DNA of 64,000 nt from Candidatus Roseilinea mizusawaensis. GTDB taxonomy: Bacteria > Chloroflexota > Anaerolineae > J036 > Brachytrichaceae. Where the stretch lies: positions 1 to 64,000 of the forward strand of contig JAEANN010000026.1 in the NCBI GenBank assembly GCA_016841965.1, given 5' to 3'. Shown piece after piece: positions 15,670 to 24,208 of this stretch (position 1 is its first letter; each line of letters opens with the position of its first letter). Below the pieces are notes generated by a model. That model searched no databases. It had not been told where the DNA came from and saw nothing but the letters and a program-made list of their open reading frames with translations. The position numbers and the translations under genes are program-made.

Positions 15670-17028
15670 TTAGTTAGACGTTAGATTCTGCTGGTCTGTC
15701 TCGTCAGGAGTAGCAGAAGTGGCATCGGATGGTGCGCCGGTCTGGCTATCGAGAGCGCCTCGCGCAATCTGCATCATGCGCTGCATGACTTTGTTCGATA
15801 GGATATTGCTTTGCAGAGAGCGTCGGCTTTCTTGGCGCTGCAATGTGCGCCGCAACTGGCTGTTGTTTTTGCCAAACAATTGCAGTTCGCGCTCCATGGC
15901 GAGGGCAATCTCCGCGTCAGACACTTCGAGCTTTTCGGCGCGGGCCAGCTCGCGCATCACCAGCCCGCGACGCGCACGCGCTTCGGCCTGTGGGCGCAAG
16001 TCTTCTTTGATCTGCTCCTCGGTCTTGTTCTGGAGTTTCAGCCATTCCTCAAAAGGCAGCCCCTCGACAGTCCGCACATCCTCTTTAAATTCTGCGAGCA
16101 GATCGGACAGCCGATCTTCGATGAAGGCAGGAGGATAAGAAATCGTGGACAGGTTGGTGAATGTGTCGAGCACCTGGTTGGCATACTCTTGATCGGCCTG
16201 GCGTTGCTTTTGTTCGAGCAGCCGGCGGCGCAGATCATCGCGCAACTGCGCCAGAGAATCGAACTGGCCGACGGCTTGAGCCAGTTCGTCATTGACTTCC
16301 GGCAGGATGCGGCTGCTAACGCGCTGCACATCGATCGATAGGTCGAGCGTCTTGCCGCGCAACCGATCGTCCTCAAAGTTGTCAGGTAGGGTCAGCGTCT
16401 GATTTTTGTGCTCGCCGGCCGACATGCCGATTATGGCGTCGACCAGGCCGGGGATGGTCACGCGTTCATGATCCAGCACCAGGGGCCGGCGTGAACTGCG
16501 CAGCAGCTCCTCGCCTTCGGAGACGCCGACGATAACGGCCTCGACCACATCTCCGGCCTGCGCCGGCCGCTCCACCGCCTCAACAATGGCGTTGTCTTCG
16601 CGCAGGTATTGCAATTGCGTCTCGATCTCCTCGTCCGTCACCGTCACGACAGGCGCCGGCAGGCGAATCGATCGATAGTCTTTGAGATCGACCACCGGTT
16701 CGAGGGGCACGCGCACGATCAAGCGCGTCGGCTCGTTCTTCATATCCTCCAACTGGCCAGGGCCATAGGGTTCGATCGCGGCTTCATCAAGCGCCTGGCT
16801 ATACACTTTGGCTGCCAGTTGGTTGGCCAGCTCAGACGCAAACACATCCGGGCCAACTGTTGCCATGACTACGTTCAGGGGCGCGTTGCCAGGCCGGAAG
16901 CCGGGAATGCGAAAATCCTTGGAAAGCTTGCGCGCAACATCGCGTCGTGCGCGCGCCACCACATCATCTGTCACCGTGATGGTCAGGCGCGCTTCATGGG
17001 TATCGAGGTGTTCTACTTGGAGATCCAT
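15670..17028 (-). CDS. tig: trigger factor, ribosome-associated chaperone and prolyl isomerase
   Basis: This 452-residue protein starts at MDLQVEHLDTHEARLTITV. The N-terminal ribosome-binding domain includes the region around GFRPGNAPLNVV, close to the GFRxGKxP signature. The PPIase domain lies at about 150-240 and is followed by a long helical, charged C-terminal chaperone domain. The ATG at 17028 is preferred over codons upstream, which lie in a repeat-rich leader next to a tRNA gene. The tig-clpP-clpX order is widely conserved and links folding of nascent chains to proteolysis. Confidence 0.95.
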   Translation of the reverse strand: MDLQVEHLDTHEARLTITVTDDVVARARRDVARKLSKDFRIPGFRPGNAPLNVVMATVGPDVFASELANQLAAKVYSQALDEAAIEPYGPGQLEDMKNEPTRLIVRVPLEPVVDLKDYRSIRLPAPVVTVTDEEIETQLQYLREDNAIVEAVERPAQAGDVVEAVIVGVSEGEELLRSSRRPLVLDHERVTIPGLVDAIIGMSAGEHKNQTLTLPDNFEDDRLRGKTLDLSIDVQRVSSRILPEVNDELAQAVGQFDSLAQLRDDLRRRLLEQKQRQADQEYANQVLDTFTNLSTISYPPAFIEDRLSDLLAEFKEDVRTVEGLPFEEWLKLQNKTEEQIKEDLRPQAEARARRGLVMRELARAEKLEVSDAEIALAMERELQLFGKNNSQLRRTLQRQESRRSLQSNILSNKVMQRMMQIARGALDSQTGAPSDATSATPDETDQQNLTSN

Positions 17029-17060
17029 GATTCTATTTTGGATTTTGGATTTTGGGTTTT
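17029..17060 (-). repeat. heptameric CCAAAAT leader repeat before tig
   Basis: Read on the minus strand, AAACCCAAAACCC and then two CCAAAAT-type units end 6 bases before the tig ATG. The type matches the stretch before the gene at 194. It is AT-rich against the GC-rich background and no Shine-Dalgarno is present. Confidence 0.7.
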
Positions 17061-17112
17061 GGGTTTGTGGCGTGCGATCCGCGATCTGGACGCTGTGATC
17101 TGCGCTCTGCGA

Positions 17113-17194
17113 TGGGGATGGTGGGACTCGAACCCACACGGCTTGCGCCACATGATCCTAAGTCATGCTCGTCTGCCAGTTTCGACACATCCCC
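17113..17194 (-). tRNA. tRNA-Leu (anticodon UAG)
   Basis: The acceptor arms GGGGATG and CATCCCC pair perfectly and the discriminator is A. The anticodon stem CATGA/TCATG encloses the loop CTTAGGA with anticodon TAG, which reads CUA leucine codons. There is a long variable arm (GTGGCGCAAGCC region), as in class II tRNAs, and the T arm has GGTTCGAGTCC. The 3' CCA is not encoded. The gene lies upstream of tig on the same strand. Confidence 0.96.
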
Positions 17195-17230
17195 GGTCTT
17201 TGGCCAATGGCTCGGTTTCAAAGCGGGGCG

Positions 17231-17236
17231 ATTATA
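17231..17236 (-). promoter_or_regulatory. -10 element (TATAAT) upstream of tRNA-Leu
   Basis: A consensus TATAAT on the minus strand lies 36 bases before the tRNA 5' end, which allows a short leader that is then processed. No clear -35 is visible. The same promoter could read on into tig. Confidence 0.45.
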
Positions 17237-17251
17237 CTATGCGACCATATT

Positions 17252-17809
17252 ATGAGCGATGATCCGTTCAGTCCGGCAGCGGGCGCCGCAGCGGGCGCGG
17301 CAGCGGGCGCCGCAGCGGGCGCCGCAACCGACGCGCCAGAACATGCTTCGGCAATGCCCCTTGGCGCCGATATCACGGCTCGCCCGGAATCCGAAGCGCG
17401 AAAATGGGCCGCGCGGGCCGGCATCGCAGCCATCACCGTTCTGGCCCTGGGTCTCCCGTTGGTGTTCGGGCTGCTGTTCTATCTTTTGCTGAGCGAAGAG
17501 ATCGTCATCAACGCCGGCGATCCAATCCGCCAAGCGCGCATCTGGACGATCCGCGAGAGCCAATCACTGACCGGGCTGGCATGGTCGATCTCGTCGCCCG
17601 AATTGTCGCCCGAATTGTCGCCCGAATTGTCGCCCGAACGCTCCGCGACCGAGGCAGTCGACGCAGGCATCCAGTGTGCCCGCATGCGCATCCGCTACCT
17701 AAAATGGGATGGCTATGTGCGTTTCGAGCCGGATTCTGAGTATTGCCGATGCTATCAGCGCCGGGGTGGCGGCTGGATCAATGCGCCGGTGGATTGCCGG
17801 GTAGAATAG
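17252..17809 (+). CDS. hypothetical single-pass membrane protein with two short in-frame repeats
   Basis: I do not recognise this 185-residue protein. After MSDDPFSP it has an Ala/Gly repeat (AAGA four times, encoded by 12-bp units), a charged linker, one strong transmembrane helix (about 62-82) and an extracytoplasmic part. That part includes an SPEL repeat (four times, also 12-bp units) and three or four cysteines near the C-terminus (CARMRIRYLKW, YCRCYQRR, DCRVE). It is divergent from tRNA-Leu. The start is chosen at MSDDPFSP because upstream codons would run through the tRNA and its promoter. Confidence 0.6.
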   Translation: MSDDPFSPAAGAAAGAAAGAAAGAATDAPEHASAMPLGADITARPESEARKWAARAGIAAITVLALGLPLVFGLLFYLLLSEEIVINAGDPIRQARIWTIRESQSLTGLAWSISSPELSPELSPELSPERSATEAVDAGIQCARMRIRYLKWDGYVRFEPDSEYCRCYQRRGGGWINAPVDCRVE

Positions 17810-17877
17810 CCGGCGCGACAAGCTACTGCACGCGAGGCAGCGGGTGGTGGCCAGTGGCGATGGCCCTGAGAAATGCG

Positions 17878-18423
17878 ATGCAACTCACCGATCTTTACAT
17901 TGTCCGACATGGACACCCTCTGTTGAACACCGGGTTGGCCTATGACCGCCCACCCGGCCCGCCACTGTCTGAAGTGGGGCGCGCAGAAGCGCGACTGGCC
18001 GGCCTGTATCTAGCCGGCCGGAACGTACAGCGTCTGTATGCCTCTCCATTAGAACGCGCGCAAGGCACAGCGCATGCCATCGCAGCCGAGACTGGCCTGG
18101 CGGTCATCACCGAGCCGGCGCTGGCCGAACATCGTCACGACGAAACATTCGACGCGGTGCGAGCGCGCATTCGGGAATTCCTCTGCCGGCTGGAACAAGA
18201 CCTCGTTCCAGGCGTAGCGTTGGTGTCGCACGGCTCGCCGATTAAGGCCATGCTGCAAATTCTGTCACGCGAACAGATCAACCTGTCTGGCCACATCTAC
18301 CCCAACGGCAATCCTGTGCCGACGGCGGGCATCTGGCATGCGCGGCGGAGCGCGCAAGAGTGGTCGCTTGATCTGGTCTTCAAGCCGGTGGTGGCCACGC
18401 CGGCTGCACACGTGCCGGTCTGA
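17878..18423 (+). CDS. histidine phosphatase family protein (phosphoglycerate mutase-like)
   Basis: The 181-residue protein has the phospho-acceptor motif LYIVRHGHP at the N-terminus, YASPLERAQGTA with the conserved arginine near residue 60, an acidic residue in LAEHRHDE and the second histidine in LVSHGSP. This is a complete histidine phosphatase active site. The start MQLTDLYIVRHGH is chosen because the domain begins there; an ATG six codons earlier is possible. The next gene, rsmD, follows after one base. The substrate is unknown. Confidence 0.88.
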   Translation: MQLTDLYIVRHGHPLLNTGLAYDRPPGPPLSEVGRAEARLAGLYLAGRNVQRLYASPLERAQGTAHAIAAETGLAVITEPALAEHRHDETFDAVRARIREFLCRLEQDLVPGVALVSHGSPIKAMLQILSREQINLSGHIYPNGNPVPTAGIWHARRSAQEWSLDLVFKPVVATPAAHVPV

Positions 18424-18424
18424 T

Positions 18425-18985
18425 ATGCGCATCAACACAGGGCTTGCCAAAGGGCGCCGGCTGCACGCTGTGCCGGGCAACACCACGCGACCGGTCACGG
18501 ATCGTGTGAAACAAGCCGTGTTCAACATCCTCGGCGACGACGTGCAGGGGTCAAGCTGGCTGGACCTGTTCGCCGGCACCGGCGCCATCGGCATTGAAGC
18601 CCTCAGCCGGGGCGCAGCACACAGCACGTTCCTCGACATTGCGCCACTGGCCATTCGCACAATCCAGCACAACCTGGCCACGACGCAGCTCCAGGCAGGA
18701 GCCAGGGTGATCCGCCAGGATGCCTTTGAATATCTGCGCGGATTACCCAACACACGCTACGATTTCATCTACATTGCTCCGCCTCAATATCAGGGGCTTT
18801 GGGATCGGGCTGTGCTGGCCATCGATCAGAACCCTGGCTGGTTGGCCGAAGATGGCGCGGTGATTGTGCAGATCAACCCACGCGAACATCACGAGCTGGC
18901 GCTTCAAACACTGGAACTGACACAGCAGCGCCGCTATGGATCGACATTGCTGTGCTTCTACGAACGCCGCACAGACGCGCAGTGA
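18425..18985 (+). CDS. rsmD: 16S rRNA (guanine(966)-N(2))-methyltransferase RsmD
   Basis: The 186-residue Rossmann-fold methyltransferase begins MRINTGLAKGRRL, the typical RsmD start. It has TRPVTDRVKQAVFNIL and the SAM-binding WLDLFAGTGAIGIEALSRGA. Motif IV reads YIAPPQYQG instead of DPPY, a variant that I believe is common in this phylum. The family methylates G966 of 16S rRNA. The gene is one base from the histidine phosphatase and converges on the NAGPA-like lipoprotein gene. Confidence 0.9.
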   Translation: MRINTGLAKGRRLHAVPGNTTRPVTDRVKQAVFNILGDDVQGSSWLDLFAGTGAIGIEALSRGAAHSTFLDIAPLAIRTIQHNLATTQLQAGARVIRQDAFEYLRGLPNTRYDFIYIAPPQYQGLWDRAVLAIDQNPGWLAEDGAVIVQINPREHHELALQTLELTQQRRYGSTLLCFYERRTDAQ

Positions 18986-19003
18986 GACACCGCACAGCCG
19001 GCG

Positions 19004-19903
19004 TCACGGGCGCGGAACGATTGCGATGACCGCCGGCACCCTGTCGATGGAGTTCACCAGCAACCCGTCTGGAACACCGCTCACCCAAACTCCCGATGAT
19101 GCCCCACCATCCAGATTGAGCACGCTTTCGAGCGCTAGATCTGAGCGGTGAAGCAGGTAGTCGGCCAGCCCTGTCAAACGCCAGACCGGCATCGTGGTAA
19201 CGCCAAACACCACCCATCCATCTCGGTCGATGCCTACAAAGCTGCGCCGGCTGCGCTGTTCGCTGGCCGGGATCCCGTCGATGACCTGGCCCGCGCGGGC
19301 CAACATGGGAAAGCTCTGAATGGCCTGGGTGATGCGGGGATCAGGCTGATAGGGATACTCGACCAACCATCGCAGGGCAGGTTGCCCGTCGCGCACGAAG
19401 AACATGCCGCCAAATCCGCGATAGGTTTGACCGTGCACCTGACCATCGCTGATAAGCAAGCCGGTAATGCGGTTGTTCTGGTTAAAGAAGCCGGCGTTGA
19501 CTACGGCTGCCGCGCCGGTTTCGGCGCCGGCCCGCCGGTGCCAATCGCGCACCTGCTGGGGCGCGTCGGGGGCATAGCGCACCCGGAAATCTGCGCGCGA
19601 CGGATCGACGCGCAACAACACCAGCCAGTCCACCCAATCTTCCACAGTGACGCCGGCGCGACGGAACTGAATGCCCGGCCACACATCTCGCCACCCTGTC
19701 GGGGGCAGAGACGTTGTCGCCAAGGCCGACGGTGTATCGGTCACAGCCGGCGCCGGCGTGGCAACAAACGTCACCGGCAATGGGCCGGCAAGAGAGCGGT
19801 TACCGGATGGGAGGTCGGTGATGCCGGACAGCGCGCAGCCTGAGATCGGCAACAGCGCGCCGAATGCACCACAGATCAGCGCTGCCGATCGGCTACATCT
19901 CAT
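19004..19903 (-). CDS. phosphodiester glycosidase family (NAGPA-like) lipoprotein
   Basis: The 299-residue protein has a short signal with the lipobox ISGC at about residues 20-23, so it is probably a surface lipoprotein. After a Thr/Pro/Ala-rich linker comes a phosphodiester glycosidase domain: VVNAGFFNQNN, SFVGIDRDGWVVFGV and the strongly conserved NLDGGASSGVWV near the end. The family includes the enzyme that uncovers mannose 6-phosphate and bacterial exopolysaccharide-modifying proteins. The substrate here is unknown. It overlaps the upstream CBS gene by 11 bases. Confidence 0.85.
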   Translation of the reverse strand: MRCSRSAALICGAFGALLPISGCALSGITDLPSGNRSLAGPLPVTFVATPAPAVTDTPSALATTSLPPTGWRDVWPGIQFRRAGVTVEDWVDWLVLLRVDPSRADFRVRYAPDAPQQVRDWHRRAGAETGAAAVVNAGFFNQNNRITGLLISDGQVHGQTYRGFGGMFFVRDGQPALRWLVEYPYQPDPRITQAIQSFPMLARAGQVIDGIPASEQRSRRSFVGIDRDGWVVFGVTTMPVWRLTGLADYLLHRSDLALESVLNLDGGASSGVWVSGVPDGLLVNSIDRVPAVIAIVPRP

Positions 19904-20306
19904 CGTTCGCCAGGATCAGATCGCGCACGATGTCGCCCATCGACAACATGCCAACCGGCCGGCATGGCTCATCGTTCGACACGACGACCAGGCGATGGAT
20001 TCTGCCGCCCACCAGCAAACGGGCGGCATCTTCGAGTGTCGTATCGGGTGTGACGGTGATCACGTTGGTCGTCATCACGTCACGCACACGCAACCCGTCC
20101 CAATAGTGCACATTAGGGCGCAGCAGTGTGGCGCCCACGAGGTCGGTCTGAGACACAATTCCGATCAGGCCGCATTCGTTATCGGTCACCACCAATGCGC
20201 GCACGCCGGCGGCGACCATCATGCGAGCAGCCTCGCGGATCGTCACATCGGGGTTACAAGTGACTACACCCTGATGCATCACATCGCGGACAAAAACAGG
20301 CTTCAT
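19893..20306 (-). CDS. CBS domain pair protein
   Basis: The 137-residue protein consists of two CBS motifs: VRDVMHQGVVTCNPDVTIREAARMM and VRDVMTTNVITVTPDTTLEDAARLL with their second halves. Such pairs form a Bateman module that usually senses adenine nucleotides or SAM. Nothing else is fused, so it probably works through a protein partner. It is transcribed with the downstream lipoprotein gene, which it overlaps. Confidence 0.93.
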   Translation of the reverse strand: MKPVFVRDVMHQGVVTCNPDVTIREAARMMVAAGVRALVVTDNECGLIGIVSQTDLVGATLLRPNVHYWDGLRVRDVMTTNVITVTPDTTLEDAARLLVGGRIHRLVVVSNDEPCRPVGMLSMGDIVRDLILANDEM

Positions 20307-20313
20307 CGCTTAA

Positions 20314-20319
20314 ATGATA
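20314..20319 (-). promoter_or_regulatory. -10 element (TATCAT) for the CBS gene
   Basis: TATCAT on the minus strand ends 7 bases before the ATG at 20306. No Shine-Dalgarno is present, in line with leaderless starts elsewhere in the window. Confidence 0.4.
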
Positions 20320-20349
20320 CACACAGAACGGCTGACAACAGCGCTGGGG

Positions 20350-20355
20350 TAAGAT
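20350..20355 (+). promoter_or_regulatory. -10 element (TAAGAT) for rlmN
   Basis: TAAGAT ends 7 bases before the rlmN ATG at 20363. There is no ribosome site between. The divergent CBS gene starts 57 bases away on the other strand with the same layout. Confidence 0.45.
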
Positions 20356-20362
20356 TGCGCCG

Positions 20363-21541
20363 ATGACGCTTTCCATTCCTACCTCTCTGTACGATCTCAC
20401 TTCTGAACAGCTATCCAGGCAACTCGATGCATGGGGCGAGCCGGCCTTCCACACCAAACAGATTCGGCGCTGGCTGTATCAACGACTTGCCGCCAGCATC
20501 GATGATATGACAGACCTGAGCAAAAGCCTGCGCGCCCGCCTGAAGGAACACTACGTGACCGGCCGGCTGTCAACAGTAGCAGCGCGCGCATCGAGCGACG
20601 GCTGGACGCGCAAATGGCTGCTGCGATTGACCGACGGCAGCGAAATCGAAACCGTGCTGATGGAGTACGACGGCATTCGGCGCACAGCCTGCATCTCATC
20701 GCAGGCCGGCTGCGCAATGAATTGCAGCTTCTGCGCCACCGGACAAATGGGGTTTGTGCGCAATTTGCGCGCCGGCGAGATCATCGAACAAGTGATATGG
20801 GTGGCGCGCACGCTACAAGACCAGCCGACGACACAAGCCGCCCCACCCATATCCCGCACGTCGAACGACAATCCAAACGCCAAACTCCAAACTCCAAAAT
20901 CGACAGATCGTTTGTCCAACCTGGTTTTCATGGGCATGGGTGAGCCATTCGCCAACTATAACAATGTCATGGAGGCCATTCGCCGCCTGACCGAACCCGA
21001 GAACGATGGTGGTTTTGGAATGGGGGCGCGCCGCATCACGGTATCCACGGTTGGCATTGTGCCCGGCATTTGCAAGTTCGCCGAGGAAAATCTTCAGGTC
21101 AACCTGGCGATCTCACTACACGCCGCCAGCGACGAATTGCGCAACCAGCTCGTGCCAATCAACACGCGCTATCCATTGAAAGAATTGGCGTTGGCTGCGC
21201 GCGACTACATCCGCAAGACAAATCGGCGGATCAGTTTCGAGTGGGCGCTGATCGACGGCGTCAACGATACAATCGAGCAGGCCGAGCTGCTGGTCGCATA
21301 TGTCCGATCAATCTGGGATGCACGGCAAGAAGGTCGCAGCATGATCCACATCAATATGATTCCATTGAATCCGACCAGCGGATACGGGGGGCGAGCAACC
21401 AGCCGGAGACAGGCGCATCAATTCAGCGAAAGGTTGACGGCGGCGGGGATTCCGAACACGATCCGCGTGCGGCGCGGGATCGACATTCACGCCGGCTGCG
21501 GACAGTTGAAGGCAGAAACGAAAGCGCAGCACACCCAGTGA
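20363..21541 (+). CDS. rlmN: 23S rRNA (adenine(2503)-C(2))-methyltransferase RlmN
   Basis: This 392-residue radical-SAM enzyme methylates A2503 of 23S rRNA and A37 of some tRNAs. The cluster motif is CAMNCSFCATGQMGF near residue 118. LVFMGMGEPFANYNNV is the GEP motif, and the C-terminal DIHAGCGQLK carries the second catalytic cysteine. Compared with the usual protein there is an insertion of about 30 residues between WVARTLQD and LSNLVFMG. It is rich in Pro, Thr, Asn and Lys and its DNA resembles the intergenic CCAAAAT repeats. Active-site motifs are intact, so the enzyme should work. Confidence 0.95.
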   Translation: MTLSIPTSLYDLTSEQLSRQLDAWGEPAFHTKQIRRWLYQRLAASIDDMTDLSKSLRARLKEHYVTGRLSTVAARASSDGWTRKWLLRLTDGSEIETVLMEYDGIRRTACISSQAGCAMNCSFCATGQMGFVRNLRAGEIIEQVIWVARTLQDQPTTQAAPPISRTSNDNPNAKLQTPKSTDRLSNLVFMGMGEPFANYNNVMEAIRRLTEPENDGGFGMGARRITVSTVGIVPGICKFAEENLQVNLAISLHAASDELRNQLVPINTRYPLKELALAARDYIRKTNRRISFEWALIDGVNDTIEQAELLVAYVRSIWDARQEGRSMIHINMIPLNPTSGYGGRATSRRQAHQFSERLTAAGIPNTIRVRRGIDIHAGCGQLKAETKAQHTQ

Positions 21542-21614
21542 CCAACTACGAGTTACGCAGCGCCGGCGACCGGCAACTGGCAACTCGTAAGTGGCGACTG
21601 GTTATTCCTCTGAT

Positions 21615-21800
21615 TCATCGGGCCGACTTGGCCAGCGTGCGCAGGTACTTGGTGGATACCATCACCGTTTGCATGCGGCCATCGATCATCATGCGGCGGC
21701 GCTGCAAGTTGGGCTTCCAGGCGCGCTTGCTCGCGTTGAGCGCGTGGCTGCGCGACTGGCCAAACTGCTTGCGCTTGCCGGTAAAATAACACTTCGCCAT
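21615..21800 (-). CDS. rpmB: 50S ribosomal protein L28
   Basis: The 61-residue protein MAKCYFTGKRKQFGQSRSHA with RAWKPNLQRRRMMIDGRM is clearly bL28, although only one cysteine remains of the zinc-binding set found in some L28 proteins. The ATG at 21800 is used, with AGAGGTGAT about 7 bases upstream as ribosome site. It is divergent from the Asp23 gene, a gene order also seen in Firmicutes. Confidence 0.95.
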   Translation of the reverse strand: MAKCYFTGKRKQFGQSRSHALNASKRAWKPNLQRRRMMIDGRMQTVMVSTKYLRTLAKSAR

Positions 21801-21921
21801 GGTGCCAATCACCTCTTGCTATTTTCGCAAAATTCTCTAAGATTCGGGCGTTTGTGGCTGCGTCGGGCCGGCAGCATTCCGGCGCGGCGCGCGGGCGATG
21901 AGTCTACCATATTTTAAATCG

Positions 21922-22293
21922 ATGGACACAGAGACCACCAAGCCGGCTGTTACCGGCGCTGTCGAGATCAAGCCCCAAGCGCTGTTCAGCCTTGCGCTCG
22001 GCGCAGCGTTGAGCACTTACGGCGTGGTCGGGATCGCATCGCGCTACACCGGCTACGATGTCACCCGCCGCGAACCGCGCCGTGGACTGAACATCAAAGT
22101 GCGCCAGAACGAAGACGGCAGCCATTCCGTCATCGTCAACATCAACATCATTGTCGAATACGGGGTGCGCATTCAAGCGGTCACCAACAGCCTGCAACAG
22201 CAGATCACCTACGCGATCGAGAAAAACACCGACTATCGAGTCGAGGCCGTGAACGTACACGTCACCTCTCTGCGTGTGACCCATGAAGACTGA
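21922..22293 (+). CDS. Asp23/Gls24 family protein (YloU-like)
   Basis: The 123-residue protein has the Asp23 core: ALFSLALGAALSTYGVVGIASR, GLNIKVRQNEDGSHSVIVNINIIVEYG split by short turns, and a C-terminal VEAVNVHVTSLRV strand. In other bacteria such proteins are envelope-associated, and the YloU type is encoded beside the DAK-domain protein, as here. Its biochemical role is not settled. The start at MDTETTKP is chosen because the codon eight residues upstream has no better context. Confidence 0.85.
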   Translation: MDTETTKPAVTGAVEIKPQALFSLALGAALSTYGVVGIASRYTGYDVTRREPRRGLNIKVRQNEDGSHSVIVNINIIVEYGVRIQAVTNSLQQQITYAIEKNTDYRVEAVNVHVTSLRVTHED

Positions 22294-22432
22294 GTATGCA
22301 AGCGAATCAGAAAAGCCAGCAGGGCTGCGCTCACCAACGGGCTTGATCCGCGATCTTGATCCACGATATTGAGATGATGAGACTATCTATCCACACCGCC
22401 TTGTGCAACAGCCTGTGCGCCACGGAGGGCCG

Positions 22433-24208
22433 ATGAACGGAACCCCACCCCACAGCGAGTGGCAGCCGTCAGAGCCGGCTGCTCAGCCGGCGTCGCAGCA
22501 GCCCGCATCCGCGTCGCCAACAGAACAAGAGGCGGCAGCCTCGTCTGCCATATCGCACAAGGAACGGCACAAGGAACGCCAATACCACCTTACCATCGAC
22601 GGCCACCGGTTCAAGCAATTGGTCAAGGCCGGCTATCAGTGGCTGCGCGCACAGGAAGCAATTGTCAATTCCTACAACGTGTATCCGGTGCCCGATGGCG
22701 ACACCGGCACCAACATGATGCACACCATGCGCTCAGCATGGGAGTCTATTGCCAACATGGAAGACCGCAACATCGGCGCAATCGCCAAAGCTGTCTCGTA
22801 TGGCGCCTTGCGCGGCTCGCGCGGCAACTCCGGCATCATTCTGTCACAGATCTGGCGCGGCTTTGCGCGCTCGGTAGATCACAAGGATGTGTGCGACGCA
22901 CAGGATATCGCGTTGGCGCTGCGCGAAGCGGTGAGCACAGCCTATGCCGGCGTCAACAATCCGGTCGAAGGCACCATGCTGACCGTGATCCGCGAGATTG
23001 CCGACAGCGCCGAGCAGTCGGTGAGCCGCTCACACGATCTGCGCGAAATGTTGAGCGCCATGACCCGCGCCGCGCATGAATCCGTTCAGCGCACGCCGAC
23101 GCTGCTGAAGATTCTGAAAGAGGCCGGCGTCGTTGATTCGGGCGGCTATGGGCTATACGTGATCCTGGACGGCATGCTCCGGCTGGTGAACGGGCTGCCG
23201 CTGGGCGAAGAGCACGTGACCGTCGGCGCAGCAACTATCGGCGCAGAGCCGGAGGCCGAGGCCGGCTATGGCTACGATGTGCAATACCTCATCTATGCGC
23301 GGGCCAACCAAATCCTCGACGTGATGCAAATCCGCAAAGACATCGAAGCCATGGGCGATTGCCCACTGGTGATGGGCGACGAACACATGGTCAAAGTTCA
23401 TGTCCATGTGCCAGACCCCGGCGTGCCGTTGAGCTATGGCGCCAGGCTGGGATCGTTGCGCGATGTGGTCGTCGAAGACATGCAAGCTCAGAGCGAGGCA
23501 TTCCTTCCTGGAGCCGCGCGCGGCGCGGTTCAGCCTCAGTCGCTCCCACTCGTGGAGATCGCCATCGTTGCCGTGGCATCTGGCGAAGGAATGATTCGCG
23601 CCTTCAAAGATGTCGGTGCGCGCGTCGTCATCTCCGGCGGCCAGACGATGAACCCCAGCGTCGACGACTTTCTCAAGGCCATTCAGCAAGCCAGAGCGCG
23701 TCATGTCATCTTGCTGCCCAACAACAGCAACATCATCATGACAGCCCAACAGGCAGCGCAGTTGAGCGAAGTGCCGGCCAGAGTGGTGAACACGCGCACC
23801 ATCCCACAGGGCATCGCAGCCGCCATCGCATTCAACTTTGAGCGCGACGTGGAAGGAAACTTGCACATGATGACCGAAGCATCACGTCGCGTCGTCACCT
23901 GCGAGGTGACACGGGCCACCCGAACGGTGACCGTCGACGGCGTCAGTGCAACCGAGGGGCAACTGATCGGCCTGATCGATGACCGGCTCGTGCTGGCGGG
24001 AGATCACCTCGACGCGCTGGTAAGCGCGCTGCTGGAACGCGCCGGCGCCGACCAGCGCGAACTCATCACTTTTTATCATGGCAACGACCTTCCGCGCAGC
24101 CAGGCCGAGTACATCGTCGACCAAATACGCCAGCAATACCCCAATCATGTGGTAGATCTGTACGAGGGACAGCAGGCTCATTACTACTTCATCATCGGCA
24201 TCGAATGA
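22433..24208 (+). CDS. DAK2 domain fatty acid kinase catalytic subunit, FakA-like
   Basis: The 591-residue protein has an Ala/Pro/Gln-rich N-terminal tail of about 50 residues. The DAK2/DhaL kinase domain follows: NVYPVPDGDTGTNM with the metal-binding aspartates, GALRGSRGNSGIILSQIWRG and DSGGYGLYVILDG. The C-terminal part matches the FakA/YloV extension (QTMNPSVDDFLKAI, LLPNNSNIIMTAQQAA). FakA phosphorylates fatty acids presented by a DegV-type FakB, which is the next gene. The ATG at 22433 is preceded by CGGAGGG. Gene order L28, Asp23, FakA, FakB supports the assignment. Confidence 0.9.
   Translation: MNGTPPHSEWQPSEPAAQPASQQPASASPTEQEAAASSAISHKERHKERQYHLTIDGHRFKQLVKAGYQWLRAQEAIVNSYNVYPVPDGDTGTNMMHTMRSAWESIANMEDRNIGAIAKAVSYGALRGSRGNSGIILSQIWRGFARSVDHKDVCDAQDIALALREAVSTAYAGVNNPVEGTMLTVIREIADSAEQSVSRSHDLREMLSAMTRAAHESVQRTPTLLKILKEAGVVDSGGYGLYVILDGMLRLVNGLPLGEEHVTVGAATIGAEPEAEAGYGYDVQYLIYARANQILDVMQIRKDIEAMGDCPLVMGDEHMVKVHVHVPDPGVPLSYGARLGSLRDVVVEDMQAQSEAFLPGAARGAVQPQSLPLVEIAIVAVASGEGMIRAFKDVGARVVISGGQTMNPSVDDFLKAIQQARARHVILLPNNSNIIMTAQQAAQLSEVPARVVNTRTIPQGIAAAIAFNFERDVEGNLHMMTEASRRVVTCEVTRATRTVTVDGVSATEGQLIGLIDDRLVLAGDHLDALVSALLERAGADQRELITFYHGNDLPRSQAEYIVDQIRQQYPNHVVDLYEGQQAHYYFIIGIE

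Noticed and set aside
17232-17241. Promoter TATACTAT for the membrane protein at 17252
   Set aside because: No -35 at a suitable distance was found; the same bases read as a consensus TATAAT on the other strand for tRNA-Leu.
21548-21588. Terminator between rlmN and rpmB
   Set aside because: The arms ACGAGTT and AACTCGT are only 7 bp with a long loop, and no T run follows on either strand.
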